A stretch of DNA of 64,000 bases from Bos javanicus (Eukaryota; Chordata; Mammalia; Artiodactyla; Bovidae): NCBI RefSeq assembly GCF_032452875.1, contig NW_026893638.1, positions 434,001-498,000 of the forward strand. The letters run 5' to 3'. The notes under the pieces are model-generated. The model made no database searches and was not told the DNA's origin. It was given only the letters and a program-made list of their open reading frames with translations. Position numbers and translations under genes: made by a program. Shown one piece after another: positions 36,212 through 50,420 of this stretch (positions are counted from its first letter, which is position 1; each line of letters opens with the position of its first letter).

Positions 36212-37847
36212 AGATCACGTGACTGAGCATGCACTGTTCACGTGGCTGATCATACACTGATCACGTGATGATCATGCACTGATCACTTGGATATCATGCA
36301 CTGATCACGTGGCTGATCATACACTGTTCACGTGTCTGACCATGCACTGATCACGTGGCTGATCATACACTGCTCACGTAACTGATCATGCACTGATCAC
36401 GTGGCTATCATGCACTGATCACGTGGCTGAACATGCACTGTTCACGTGGCTGATCACACACCTGTCACGTGACATATCATGCACTGATCACGTGGCACTC
36501 ATGCACTGATCACGTGGCTGATCATACTCTGCTCACGTAACTCATGCACACATCACGTGGCTATCATGCACTGCTCACGTGGCTCGTCATGGAATGATCA
36601 CGTAGCAACCATATACTGGTCACGTGACTGATCATGCAAAGATCACGTAAATGATCATGCACTGTTCACGTGACTGATCATGTACTGATCACGTGACTGA
36701 TCATGCACTGATCACGTGGCTATCATGCTCTGCTCACGTGGCTGATCATGCAACGATCACGTAGCAACCATGTACTGGTCACGTGACTGATCATGCACTG
36801 ATCACGTAATTGATCCTGCACTGATCACGTGGCTCATCATGCACTGATCACGTGGCTGATCACACATGTATCACGTGACTGATCATGCACTGATCACGTG
36901 GCTCTCATGCACTGATCACGTGGCTGTCATGCACTGATCACGTGGATATCATGCACTGATCACGTGGCTGATCACACACGTATCACATGACTGATCATGC
37001 ACTGATCACGTGGCTATCATGCACTGATCACGTGGCTATCATGCACTGATCACGTGGCTGATCATGCAATGATCACGTAGCTACCATGTACTGGTCACGT
37101 GACTGATCATGCACTGATCACGTAATTGATCATGCACTGATCATGTGGCTGATCATGCACTGATCACGTGGCTGATCATACACTGATCACATAACTGATC
37201 ATGCACTGATCACGTGACTGATCATGCACTGATCACGTGGCTATCATGCACTGATCACTTGGCTGACATACACTGATCACGTGCCTGGTCATGCACTGAT
37301 CACGTGGCTGATCATGCACTGATCACGTGACTGATCATGCACTGATCTCGTGTCTGATCATGCACTGATCACGTGGCTATCATGCACTGCTCACGTGGCT
37401 GATCATGCCATGATCACGCAGCTACCATGTACTGGTCACATGACTGATCATGCACTGATCACGTGACTGATCATGCAGTGATCACGTGGCTATCATGAAC
37501 TACTCACGTGGCTGATCATGCAATGATCATGTAGCTACCATGTACAGGTCACGTGAATGATCATACACCCATCAGGTGACTGATCATGCACTGATCACGT
37601 GGCTATCATGCACTGATCACGAGACTGATCATGCACTGTTCACGTCTATATCATGCACTGATCACATGACTGCCCGTGCACTGATCACGTGGATGATCAT
37701 ACACTAATCTTGTGACAGATCATGCACTGATCACGTGGCTGATCATGCACTGATACCGTGACTGAGCATGGACTGATCACATGACTATCATGTAGTGATC
37801 ACGTGACTTAATGGCGCTGATCATGTGACTGATCATGCGCTGATCAT
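36212..37847 (+). repeat. Reference canonical B higher-order unit
   Basis: With its block this unit is 1,903 bp, the same spacing as 60003 to 61906 in frame coordinates. The marker GTAGC or GCAGC followed by TACC or AACC occurs at 36602, 36761, 37077, 37418 and 37531, spaced 159, 316, 341 and 113 bp. This reveals an intermediate period near 159 bp. Order of landmarks: GTGATGATC, CTTGGATATC, GTGTCTGACC, CACACCTGTC, GGCACTCATG, GGCTCGTCATGG, AATTGATCCTG, CACACATGTATC, CACACACGTATC, CACATAACTG, TGATCTCGTGTC, CATGTACAGG, CACCCATCAGG, CGTCTATATC, GCCCGTGC, CTAATCTTGTG. Confidence 0.92.
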
Positions 37848-38069
37848 GTTTGCTATCATACACTGATCATGTGCCTCTGGAGGCAATAAACAAAGAGCTG
37901 AGTAGGCACGAATCAAACAGTCAGCAGGCAATAATCATGGAACTCAGGTGTGAGGAATCATGCTGCTCAGCTGGCAATAATCAAGCAGCTGAGCAGGCAG
38001 GAATCGTGCAGCTCAGCTGGCAATTGTCAAGCAGATGAGCAGACAGTAATCACGCAGCTCAGCAGGCCC
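37848..38069 (+). repeat. B block 15 (short form, GGAACTCAGG)
   Basis: This matches B13 and opens a run of three short blocks (B15, B16, B17). Each step along the run adds a private change, first GGAACACAGG and then GCTGATCAGG. Confidence 0.95.
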
Positions 38070-40002
38070 AGATCACGTGACTGAGCATGCACTGTTCACG
38101 TGGCTGATCATACACTGATCACGTGATGATCATGCACTGATCACTTGGATATCATGCACTGATCACGTGGCTGATCATACACTGTTCACGTGTCTGACCA
38201 TGCACTGATCACGTGGCTGATCATACACTGCTCACGTAACTGATCATGCACTGATCACGTGGCTATCATGCACTGATCACGTGGCTGAACATGCACTGTT
38301 CACGTGGCTGATCACACACCTGTCACGTGACATATCATGCACTGATCACGTGGCACTCATGCACTGATCACGTGGCTGATCATACTCTGCTCACGTAACT
38401 CATGCACACATCACGTGGCTATCATGCACTGCTCACGTGGCTCGTCATGGAATGATCACGTAGCAACCATATACTGGTCACGTGACTGATCATGCAAAGA
38501 TCACGTAAATGATCATGCACTGTTCACGTGACTGATCATGTACTGATCACGTGACTGATCATGCACTGATCACGTGGCTATCATGCTCTGCTCACGTGGC
38601 TGATCATGCAACGATCACGTAGCAACCATGTACTGGTCACGTGACTGATCATGCACTGATCACGTAATTGATCCTGCACTGATCACGTGGCTCATCATGC
38701 ACTGATCACGTGGCTGATCACACATGTATCACGTGACTGATCATGCACTGATCACGTGGCTCTCATGCACTGATCACGTGGCTGTCATGCACTGATCACG
38801 TGGATATCATGCACTGATCACGTGGCTGATCACACACGTATCACATGACTGATCATGCACTGATCACGTGGCTATCATGCACTGATCACGTGGCTATCAT
38901 GCACTGATCACGTGGCTGATCATGCATGATCACGTAGCTACCATGTACTGGTCACGTGACTGATCATGCACTGATCACGTAATTGATCATGCACTGATCA
39001 CGTGGCTGATCATGCACTGATCACGTGGCTGATCATGCACTGATCACGTAACTGATCATGCACTGATCACGTGACTGATCATGCACTGATCACGTGGCTG
39101 ATCATGCACTGATCACGTGACTGATCATGCACTGATCACGTGACTGATCATGCACTGATCACGTGGCTGATCATGCACTGATCACGTGGCTGATCATGCA
39201 CTGATCACGTGGCTGATCATGCACTGATCACGTGGCTGATCATGCACTGATCACGTAGCTACCATGTACTGATCACGTGACTGATCATGCACTGATCACG
39301 TGACTGATCATGCACTGATCACGTGGCTATCATGCACTGATCACGTGACTGATCATGCACTGATCACGTCTATATCATGCACTGATCACGTGACTGATCA
39401 TGCACTGATCACGTGGATGATCATACACTGATCACGTGACTGATCATGCACTGATCACGTGGCTGATCATGCACTGATCACGTGACTGATCATGCACTGA
39501 TCACGTGACTGATCATGCACTGATCACGTGGCTATCATGCACTGATCACGTGGCTGATCATGCCATGATCACGCAGCTACCATGTACTGGTCACATGACT
39601 GATCATGCACTGATCACGTGACTGATCATGCACTGATCACGTGGCTATCATGCACTACTCACGTGGCTGATCATGCAATGATCATGTAGCTACCATGTAC
39701 AGGTCACGTGAATGATCATACACCCATCAGGTGACTGATCATGCACTGATCACGTGGCTATCATGCACTGATCACGAGACTGATCATGCACTGATCACGT
39801 CTATATCATGCACTGATCACATGACTGCCCATGCACTGATCACGTGGATGATCATACACTAATCTTGTGACAGATCATGCACTGATCACGTGGCTGATCA
39901 TGCACTGATACCGTGACTGAGCATGGACTGATCACATGACTATCATGTAGTGATCACGTGACTTAATGGCGCTGATCATGTGACTGATCATGCGCTGATC
40001 AT
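38070..40002 (+). repeat. B unit with a variant-poor middle
   Basis: Canonical to about 38960, variant-poor from 38960 to about 39540, then a second canonical approach. Within the poor stretch, markers such as CGTCTATATC and GTGGATGATC persist (39365 to 39420), so it includes an approach region that has lost its block. Confidence 0.9.
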
Positions 40003-40224
40003 GTTTGCTATCATACACTGATCATGTGCCTCTGGAGGCAATAAACAAAGAGCTGAGTAGGCACGAATCAAACAGTCAGCAGGCAATAATCATGGAACAC
40101 AGGTGTGAGGAATCATGCTGCTCAGCTGGCAATAATCAAGCAGCTGAGCAGGCAGGAATCGTGCAGCTCAGCTGGCAATTGTCAAGCAGATGAGCAGACA
40201 GTAATCACGCAGCTCAGCAGGCCC
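40003..40224 (+). repeat. B block 16 (short form, GGAACACAGG)
   Basis: This short block has GGAACACAGG but the normal GAGCAGGCAGG. It matches B20 and B24. Confidence 0.95.
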
Positions 40225-41174
40225 AGATCACGTGACTGAGCATGCACTGTTCACGTGGCTGATCATACACTGATCACGTGATGATCATGCACTGATCACG
40301 TGGATATCATGCACTGATCACGTGGCTGATCATACACTGTTCACGTGTCTGACCATGCACTGATCACGTGGCTGATCATACACTGCTCACGTAACTGATC
40401 ATGCACTGATCACGTGGCTATCATGCACTGATCACGTGGCTGATCATGCACTGTTCACGTGGCTGATCACACACTGTCACGTGACATATCATGCACTGAT
40501 CACGTGGCACTCATGCACTGATCACGTGGCTGATCATACACTGCACGTAACTCATGCACACATCACGTGGCTATCATGCACTGATCACGTGGCTGTCATG
40601 GAATGATCACGTAGCAACCATATACTGGTCACGTGACTGATCATGCACTGATCACGTAAATGATCATGCACTGATCACGTGACTGATCATGCACTGATCA
40701 CGTGGCTATCATGCACTGCTCACGTGGCTGATCATGCCATGATCACGCAGCTACCATGTACTGGTCACATGACTGATCATGCACTGATCACGTGACTGAT
40801 CATGCACTGATCACGTGGCTATCATGCACTATCACGTGGCTGATCATGCAATGATCATGTAGCTACCATGTACTGGTCACGTGAATGATCATACACTGAT
40901 CACGTGACTGATCATGCACTGATCACGTGGCTATCATGCACTGATCACGTGACTGATCATGCACTGATCACGTCTATATCATGCACTGATCACATGACTG
41001 CCCATGCACTGATCACGTGGATGATCATACACTGATCACGTGACTGATCATGCACTGATCACGTGGCTGATCATGCACTGATACGTGACTGATCATGGAC
41101 TGATCACATGACTATCATGCACTGATCACGTGACTTAATGGCGCTGATCATGTGACTGATCATGCACTGATCAT
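40225..41174 (+). repeat. Truncated B unit, markers partly erased
   Basis: This is a 1,172 bp unit. The first part keeps GTGATGATC and GTGTCTGACC, but many later markers are changed to consensus (CACACTGTCACG for CACACCTGTCACG, ACACTGCACG for ACTCTGCTCACG, CATGCACTGATCATG in the leader). About 700 bp of the reference unit is absent. Confidence 0.9.
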
Positions 41175-41396
41175 GTTTGCTATCATACACTGATCATGTG
41201 CCTCTGGAGGCAATAAACAAAGAGCTGAGTAGGCACGAATCAAACAGTCAGCAGGCAATAATCATGGAACACAGGTGTGAGGAATCATGCTGCTCAGCTG
41301 GCAATAATCAAGCAGCTGATCAGGCAGGAATCGTGCAGCTCAGCTGGCAATTGTCAAGCAGATGAGCAGACAGTAATCACGCAGCTCAGCAGGCAC
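41175..41396 (+). repeat. B block 17 (short form, GCTGATCAGG)
   Basis: This short block has GGAACACAGG and GCAGCTGATCAGGCAGG, shared only with B22. It has the CAGGCACTGATC junction shared with B11 and B22, and its leader reads CATGCACTGATCATG where most read CATGCGCTGATCATG. Confidence 0.95.
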
Positions 41397-42037
41397 TGAT
41401 CACGTGACTGATCATGCACTGATCACGTGGCTGATCATGCACTGATCACGTGATGATCATGCACTGATCACGTGGCTATCATGCACTGATCACGTGGCTG
41501 ATCATGCACTGATCACGTGACTGATCATGCACTGATCACGTGTCTGATCATGCACTGATCACGTGGCTATCATGCACTGATCACGTGGCTGATCATGCCA
41601 TGATCACGCAGCTACCATGTACTGGTCACATGACTGATCATGCACTGATCACGTGACTGATCATGCACTGATCACGTGGCTATCATGCACTACTCACGTG
41701 GCTGATCATGCAATGATCATGTAGCTACCATGTACAGGTCACGTGAATGATCATACACCCATCAGGTGACTGATCATGCACTGATCACGTGGCTATCATG
41801 CACTGATCACGAGACTGATCATGCACTGATCACGTCTATATCATGCACTGATCACATGACTGCCCATGCACTGATCACGTGGATGATCATACACTAATCT
41901 TGTGACAGATCATGCACTGATCACGTGGCTGATCATGCACTGATACCGTGACTGAGCATGGACTGATCACATGACTATCATGTAGTGATCACGTGACTTA
42001 ATGGCGCTGATCATGTGACTGATCATGCGCTGATCAT
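41397..42037 (+). repeat. Shortest B unit (863 bp)
   Basis: About 180 bp of uniform satellite joins directly to the canonical approach from GCCATGATCACGCAGC. The unit lacks the whole 5' two thirds of the reference unit. Confidence 0.9.
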
Positions 42038-42304
42038 GTTTGCTATCATACACTGATCATGTGCCTCTGGAGGCAATAAACAAAGAGCTGAGTAGGCACG
42101 AATCAAACAGTCAGCAGGCAATAATCATGGAACTCAGGTGTGAGGAATCATGCTGCTCAGCTGGCAATAATCAAGCAGCTGAGCAGGCAGGAATTACGCA
42201 GCACAGCTGGCAATTGTCAAGCAGATGACAGGCAGGAATCGTGCAGCTCAGCTGGCAATTGTCAAGCAGATGAGCAGACAGTAATCACGCAGCTCAGCAG
42301 GCCC
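42038..42304 (+). repeat. B block 18 (long form, consensus)
   Basis: This appears identical to B12 and B14. It restarts the long-to-short cycle after three short blocks. Confidence 0.96.
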
Positions 42305-44323
42305 AGATCACGTGACTGAGCATGCACTGTTCACGTGGCTGATCATACACTGATCACGTGATGATCATGCACTGATCACTTGGATATCATGCACTGATCA
42401 CGTGGCTGATCATACACTGTTCACGTGTCTGACCATGCACTGATCACGTGGCTGATCATACACTGCTCACGTAACTGATCATGCACTGATCACGTGGCTA
42501 TCATGCACTGATCACGTGGCTGAACATGCACTGTTCACGTGGCTGATCACACACCTGTCACGTGACATATCATGCACTGATCACGTGGCACTCATGCACT
42601 GATCACGTGGCTGATCATACTCTGCTCACGTAACTCATGCACACATCACGTGGCTATCATGCACTGCTCACGTGGCTCGTCATGGAATGATCACGTAGCA
42701 ACCATATACTGGTCACGTGACTGATCATGCAAAGATCACGTAAATGATCATGCACTGTTCACGTGACTGATCATGTACTGATCACGTGACTGATCATGCA
42801 CTGATCACGTGGCTATCATGCTCTGCTCACGTGGCTGATCATGCAACGATCACGTAGCAACCATGTACTGGTCACGTGACTGATCATGCACTGATCACGT
42901 AATTGATCCTGCACTGATCACGTGGCTCATCATGCACTGATCACGTGGCTGATCACACATGTATCACGTGACTGATCATGCACTGATCACGTGGCTCTCA
43001 TGCACTGATCACGTGGCTGTCATGCACTGATCACGTGGATATCATGCACTGATCACGTGGCTGATCACACACGTATCACATGACTGATCATGCACTGATC
43101 ACGTGGCTATCATGCACTGATCACGTGGCTATCATGCACTGATCACGTGGCTGATCATGCAATGATCACGTAGCTACCATGTACTGGTCACGTGACTGAT
43201 CATGCACTGATCACGTAATTGATCATGCACTGATCACGTGGCTGATCATGCACTGATCACGTGGCTGATCATGCACTGATCACGTGACTGATCATGCACT
43301 GATCACGTGACTGATCATGCACTGATCACGTGGCTATCATGCACTGATCACGTGGCTGATCATGCACTGATCACGTGACTGATCATGCACTGATCACGTG
43401 GCTGATCATGCACTGATCACGTGGCTATCATGCACTGATCACGTGGCTGATCATGCATGATCACGCAGCTACATGCACTGGTCACATGACTGATCATGCA
43501 CTGATCACGTGACTGATCATGCACTGATCACGTGGCTATCATGCACTATCACGTGGCTGATCATGCAATGATCATGTAGCTACCATGTACTGGTCACGTG
43601 ACTGATCATGCACTGATCACGTGACTGATCATGCACTGATCACGTGGCTATCATGCACTGATCACGTGACTGATCATGCACTGATCACGTCTATATCATG
43701 CACTGATCACGTGACTGATCATGCACTGATCACGTGGATGATCATACACTGATCACGTGACTGATCATGCACTGATCACGTGGCTGATCATGCACTGATC
43801 ACGTGACTGATCATGCACTGATCACGTGACTGATCATGCACTGATCACGTGGCTATCATGCACTGCTCACGTGGCTGATCATGCCATGATCACGCAGCTA
43901 CCATGTACTGGTCACATGACTGATCATGCACTGATCACGTGACTGATCATGCAGTGATCACGTGGCTATCATGCACTACTCACGTGGCTGATCATGCAAT
44001 GATCATGTAGCTACCATGTACAGGTCACGTGAATGATCATACACCCATCAGGTGACTGATCATGCACTGATCACGTGGCTATCATGCACTGATCACGAGA
44101 CTGATCATGCACTGATCACGTCTATATCATGCACTGATCACATGACTGCCCATGCACTGATCACGTGGATGATCATACACTAATCTTGTGACAGATCATG
44201 CACTGATCACGTGGCTGATCATGCACTGATACCGTGACTGAGCATGGACTGATCACATGACTATCATGTAGTGATCACGTGACTTAATGGCGCTGATCAT
44301 GTGACTGATCATGCGCTGATCAT
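42305..44323 (+). repeat. B unit with a duplicated, partly uniform approach
   Basis: Canonical to about 43200. A uniform approach-like copy without a block follows (about 43230 to 43860, with GCAGCTACATGC and CGTCTATATC), then the full canonical approach. Spacing is 2,286 bp. Confidence 0.9.
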
Positions 44324-44545
44324 GTTTGCTATCATACACTGATCATGTGCCTCTGGAGGCAATAAACAAAGAGCTGAGTAGGCACGAATCAAACAGTCAG
44401 CAGGCAATAATCATGGAACTCAGGTGTGAGGAATCATGCTGCTCAGCTGGCAATAATCAAGCAGCTGAGCAGGCAGGAATCGTGCAGCTCAGCTGGCAAT
44501 TGTCAAGCAGATGAGCAGACAGTAATCACGCAGCTCAGCAGGCCC
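44324..44545 (+). repeat. B block 19 (short form, GGAACTCAGG)
   Basis: This matches B9, B13 and B15. It is the last short block with GGAACTCAGG in the window. Confidence 0.95.
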
Positions 44546-46068
44546 AGATCACGTGACTGAGCATGCACTGTTCACGTGGCTGATCATACACTGATCACGT
44601 GATGATCATGCACTGATCACTTGGATATCATGCACTGATCACGTGGCTGATCATACACTGTTCACGTGTCTGACCATGCACTGATCACGTGGCTGATCAT
44701 ACACTGCTCACGTAACTGATCATGCACTGATCACGTGGCTATCATGCACTGATCACGTGGCTGAACATGCACTGTTCACGTGGCTGATCACACACCTGTC
44801 ACGTGACATATCATGCACTGATCACGTGGCACTCATGCACTGATCACGTGGCTGATCATACTCTGCTCACGTAACTCATGCACACATCACGTGGCTATCA
44901 TGCACTGCTCACGTGGCTCGTCATGGAATGATCACGTAGCAACCATATACTGGTCACGTGACTGATCATGCAAAGATCACGTAAATGATCATGCACTGTT
45001 CACGTGACTGATCATGTACTGATCACGTGACTGATCATGCACTGATCACGTGGCTATCATGCTCTGCTCACGTGGCTGATCATGCAACGATCACGTAGCA
45101 ACCATGTACTGGTCACGTGACTGATCATGCACTGATCACGTAATTGATCCTGCACTGATCACGTGGCTCATCATGCACTGATCACGTGGCTGATCACACA
45201 TGTATCACGTGACTGATCATGCACTGATCACGTGGCTCTCATGCACTGATCACGTGGCTGTCATGCACTGATCACGTGGATATCATGCACTGATCACGTG
45301 GCTGATCACACACGTATCACATGACTGATCATGCACTGATCACGTGGCTATCATGCACTGATCACGTGGCTATCATGCACTGATCACGTGGCTGATCATG
45401 CACGATCACGTGACTGATCATGCACTGATCACGTGGCTGATCATGCACTGATCACGTGGCTGATCATGCACTGATCACGTGGCTATCATGCACTGATCAC
45501 GTGACTGATCATGCACTGATCACGTGACTGATCATGCACTGATCACGTGGCTGATCATGCACTGATCACGTGACTGATCATGCACTGATCACGTGACTGA
45601 TCATGCACTGATCACGTGGCTATCATGCACTGATCACGTGGCTGATCATGCCATGATCACGCAGCTACCATGTACTGGTCACATGACTGATCATGCACTG
45701 ATCACGTGACTGATCATGCACTGATCACGTGGCTATCATGCACTACTCACGTGGCTGATCATGCAATGATCATGTAGCTACCATGTACAGGTCACGTGAA
45801 TGATCATACACCCATCAGGTGACTGATCATGCACTGATCACGTGACTGATCATGCACTGATCACGTCTATATCATGCACTGATCACATGACTGCCCATGC
45901 ACTGATCACGTGGATGATCATACACTAATCTTGTGACAGATCATGCACTGATCACGTGGCTGATCATGCACTGATACCGTGACTGAGCATGGACTGATCA
46001 CATGACTATCATGTAGTGATCACGTGACTTAATGGCGCTGATCATGTGACTGATCATGCGCTGATCAT
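44546..46068 (+). repeat. B unit of 1,745 bp
   Basis: Canonical to about 45400 and uniform from about 45400 to 45650. The canonical approach follows, with CACGTGACTGATC replacing CACGAGACTGATC near 45843. Confidence 0.9.
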
Positions 46069-46290
46069 GTTTGCTATCATACACTGATCATGTGCCTCTG
46101 GAGGCAATAAACAAAGAGCTGAGTAGGCACGAATCAAACAGTCAGCAGGCAATAATCATGGAACACAGGTGTGAGGAATCATGCTGCTCAGCTGGCAATA
46201 ATCAAGCAGCTGAGCAGGCAGGAATCGTGCAGCTCAGCTGGCAATTGTCAAGCAGATGAGCAGACAGTAATCACGCAGCTCAGCAGGCCC
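46069..46290 (+). repeat. B block 20 (short form, GGAACACAGG)
   Basis: This matches B16. Its immediate 3' flank reads GTGACTGATCATGC in place of GTGACTGAGCATGC. Confidence 0.95.
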
Positions 46291-47387
46291 AGATCACGTG
46301 ACTGATCATGCACTGTTCACGTGGCTGATCATGCACTGATCACGTGGCTGATCATGCACTGATCACGTGGCTATCATGCACTGATCACGTGGCTGATCAT
46401 GCACTGATCACGTGGCTACCATGCACTGATCACGTGACTGATCATGCACTGATCACGTAACTGATCATGCACTGATCACGTGGCTGATCATGCACTGATC
46501 ACGTGGCTGATCATGCACTGATCACGTGACTGATCATGCACTGATCACGTGACTGATCATGCACTGATCACGTGGCTATCATGCACTGATCACGTGGCTG
46601 ATCATGCACTGATCACGTGACTGATCATGCACTGATCACGTGGCTGATCATGCACTGATCACGTGACTGATCATGCACTGATCACGTGACTGATCATGCA
46701 CTGATCACGTGGCTATCATGCACTGATCACGTGGCTGATCATGCATGATCACGCAGCTACCATGTACTGATCACGTGACTGATCATGCACTGATCACGTG
46801 ACTGATCATGCACTGATCACGTGGCTATCATGCACTGATCACGTGGCTGATCATGCACTGATCACGTAGCTATCATGCACTGATCACGTGACTGATCATG
46901 CACTGATCACGTGACTGATCATGCACTGATCACGTGGCTATCATGCACTGATCACGTGACTGATCATGCACTGATCACGTCTGATCATGCACTGATCACG
47001 TGACTGATCATGCACTGATCACGTGGCTGATCATGCACTGATCACGTGACTGATCATGCACTGATCACGTGGCTGATCATGCACTGATCACGTGGCTGAT
47101 CATGCACTGATCACGTGGCTGATCATGCACTGATCACGTGGCTGATCATGCACTGATCACATGACTGATCATGCACTGATCACGTGGCTATCATGCACTG
47201 ATCACATGACTGCCCATGCACTGGTCACGTGGATGATCATACACTAATCATGTGACAGATCATGCACTGATCACGTGGCTGATCATGCACTGATACCGTG
47301 ACTGAGCATGGACTGATCACATGACTATCATGTAGTGATCACGTGACTTAATGGCGCTGATCATGTGACTGATCATGCGCTGATCAT
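46291..47387 (+). repeat. Variant-poor unit (1,319 bp)
   Basis: About 46300 to 47190 is variant-poor, with only faint unit order (GCAGCTACC near 46755, CACGTCTGATC near 46976). The leader resumes at CATGACTGCCCATGC. CACTGGTCACGTGGATG is private to this copy. Confidence 0.9.
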
Positions 47388-47654
47388 GTTTGCTATCATA
47401 CACTGATCATGTGCCTCTGGAGGCAATAAACAAAGAGCTGAGTAGGCACGAATCAAACAGTCAGCAGGCAATAATCATGGAACTCAGGTGTGAGGAATCA
47501 TGCTGCTCAGCTGGCAATAATCAAGCAGCTGAGCAGGCAGGAATTACGCAGCACAGCTGGCAATTGTCAAGCAGATGACAGGCAGGAATCGTGCAGCTCA
47601 GCTGGCAATTGTCAAGCAGATGAGCAGACAGTAATCACGCAGCTCAGCAGGCCC
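47388..47654 (+). repeat. B block 21 (long form, consensus)
   Basis: This appears identical to B12. It begins a long, short, long, short series (B21 to B24). Confidence 0.96.
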
Positions 47655-49221
47655 AGATCACGTGACTGAGCATGCACTGTTCACGTGGCTGATCATACAC
47701 TGATCACGTGATGATCATGCACTGATCACTTGGATATCATGCACTGATCACGTGGCTGATCATACACTGTTCACGTGTCTGACCATGCACTGATCACGTG
47801 GCTGATCATACACTGCTCACGTAACTGATCATGCACTGATCACGTGGCTATCATGCACTGATCACGTGGCTGAACATGCACTGTTCACGTGGCTGATCAC
47901 ACACCTGTCACGTGACATATCATGCACTGATCACGTGGCACTCATGCACTGATCACGTGGCTGATCATACTCTGCTCACGTAACTCATGCACACATCACG
48001 TGGCTATCATGCACTGCTCACGTGGCTCGTCATGGAATGATCACGTAGCAACCATATACTGGTCACGTGACTGATCATGCAAAGATCACGTAAATGATCA
48101 TGCACTGTTCACGTGACTGATCATGTACTGATCACGTGACTGATCATGCACTGATCACGTGGCTATCATGCTCTGCTCACGTGGCTGATCATGCAACGAT
48201 CACGTAGCAACCATGTACTGGTCACGTGACTGATCATGCACTGATCACGTAATTGATCCTGCACTGATCACGTGGCTCATCATGCACTGATCACGTGGCT
48301 GATCACACATGTATCACGTGACTGATCATGCACTGATCACGTGGCTCTCATGCACTGATCACGTGGCTGTCATGCACTGATCACGTGGATATCATGCACT
48401 GATCACGTGGCTGATCACACACGTATCACATGACTGATCATGCACTGATCACGTGGCTATCATGCACTGATCACGTGGCTATCATGCACTGATCACGTGG
48501 CTGATCATGCAATGATCACGTAGCTACCATGTACTGGTCACGTGACTGATCATGCACTGATCACGTAATTGATCATGCACTGATCACGTGGCTGATCATG
48601 CACTGATCACGTGGCTGATCATGCACTGATCACGTAACTGATCATGCACTGATCACGTGACTGATCATGCACTGATCACGTGGCTATCATGCACTGATCA
48701 CGTGGCTGATCATGCACTGATCACGTGACTGATCATGCACTGATCACGTGGCTATCATGCACTGATCACGTGGCTGATCATGCATGATCACGCAGCTACC
48801 ATGTACTGGTCACATGACTGATCATGCACTGATCACGTGACTGATCATGCACTGATCACGTGGCTATCATGCACTACTCACGTGGCTGATCATGCAATGA
48901 TCATGTAGCTACCATGTACAGGTCACGTGAATGATCATACACCCATCAGGTGACTGATCATGCACTGATCACGTGGCTATCATGCACTGATCACGTGACT
49001 GATCATGCACTGTTCACGTCTATATCATGCACTGATCACATGACTGCCCATGCACTGATCACGTGGATGATCATACACTGATCACGTGACAGATCATGCA
49101 CTGATCACGTGGCTGATCATGCACTGATACCGTGACTGAGCATGGACTGATCACATGACTATCATGCACTGATCACGTGACTTAATGGCACTGATCATGT
49201 GACTGATCATGCACTGATCAT
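47655..49221 (+). repeat. B unit of 1,834 bp
   Basis: Canonical to about 48560 and partly uniform in the middle. The leader has been altered to CATGCACTGATCACGTGACTTAATGGCACTG and CATGCACTGATCATG, matching the state around B17. Confidence 0.9.
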
Positions 49222-49443
49222 GTTTGCTATCATACACTGATCATGTGCCTCTGGAGGCAATAAACAAAGAGCTGAGTAGGCACGAATCAAACAGTCAGCA
49301 GGCAATAATCATGGAACACAGGTGTGAGGAATCATGCTGCTCAGCTGGCAATAATCAAGCAGCTGATCAGGCAGGAATCGTGCAGCTCAGCTGGCAATTG
49401 TCAAGCAGATGAGCAGACAGTAATCACGCAGCTCAGCAGGCAC
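49222..49443 (+). repeat. B block 22 (short form, GCTGATCAGG)
   Basis: This is a sister of B17 (GCTGATCAGG, CAGGCACTGATC junction, CATGCACTGATCATG leader). The pair lies 8.05 kb apart with different blocks between, which indicates copying or exchange over that distance. Confidence 0.95.
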
Positions 49444-50153
49444 TGATCACGTGACTGAGCATGCACTGATCACGTGGCTGATCATGCACTGATCACGTGA
49501 CTGATCATGCACTGATCACGTGACTGATCATGCACTGATCACGTGGCTATCATGCACTGATCACGTGGCTGACATACACTGATCACGTGCCTGATCATGC
49601 ACTGATCACGTGGCTGATCATGCACTGATCACGTGACTGATCATGCACTGATCACGTGTCTGATCATGCACTGATCACGTGGCTATCATGCACTGCTCAC
49701 GTGGCTGATCATGCCATGATCACGCAGCTACCATGTACTGGTCACATGACTGATCATGCACTGATCACGTGACTGATCATGCAGTGATCACGTGGCTATC
49801 ATGCACTACTCACGTGGCTGATCATGCAATGATCATGTAGCTACCATGTACAGGTCACGTGAATGATCATACACCCATCAGGTGACTGATCATGCACTGA
49901 TCACGTGGCTATCATGCACTGATCACGAGACTGATCATGCACTGATCACGTCTATATCATGCACTGATCACATGACTGCCCATGCACTGATCACGTGGAT
50001 GATCATACACTAATCTTGTGACAGATCATGCACTGATCACGTGGCTGATCATGCACTGATACCGTGACTGAGCATGGACTGATCACATGACTATCATGTA
50101 GTGATCACGTGACTTAATGGCGCTGATCATGTGACTGATCATGCGCTGATCAT
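49444..50153 (+). repeat. Short B unit (932 bp)
   Basis: About 240 bp of uniform satellite with GACATACACTGATCACGTGCC joins to the canonical approach and leader, as after B11 and B17. Confidence 0.9.
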
Positions 50154-50420
50154 GTTTGCTATCATACACTGATCATGTGCCTCTGGAGGCAATAAACAAA
50201 GAGCTGAGTAGGCACGAATCAAACAGTCAGCAGGCAATAATCATGGAACTCAGGTGTGAGGAATCATGCTGCTCAGCTGGCAATAATCAAGCAGCTGAGC
50301 AGGCAGGAATTACGCAGCACAGCTGGCAATTGTCAAGCAGATGACAGGCAGGAATCGTGCAGCTCAGCTGGCAATTGTCAAGCAGATGAGCAGACAGTAA
50401 TCACGCAGCTCAGCAGGCCC
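50154..50420 (+). repeat. B block 23 (long form, consensus)
   Basis: This appears identical to B12. It follows B22 by 932 bp, as B18 follows B17 by 863 bp. Confidence 0.96.
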
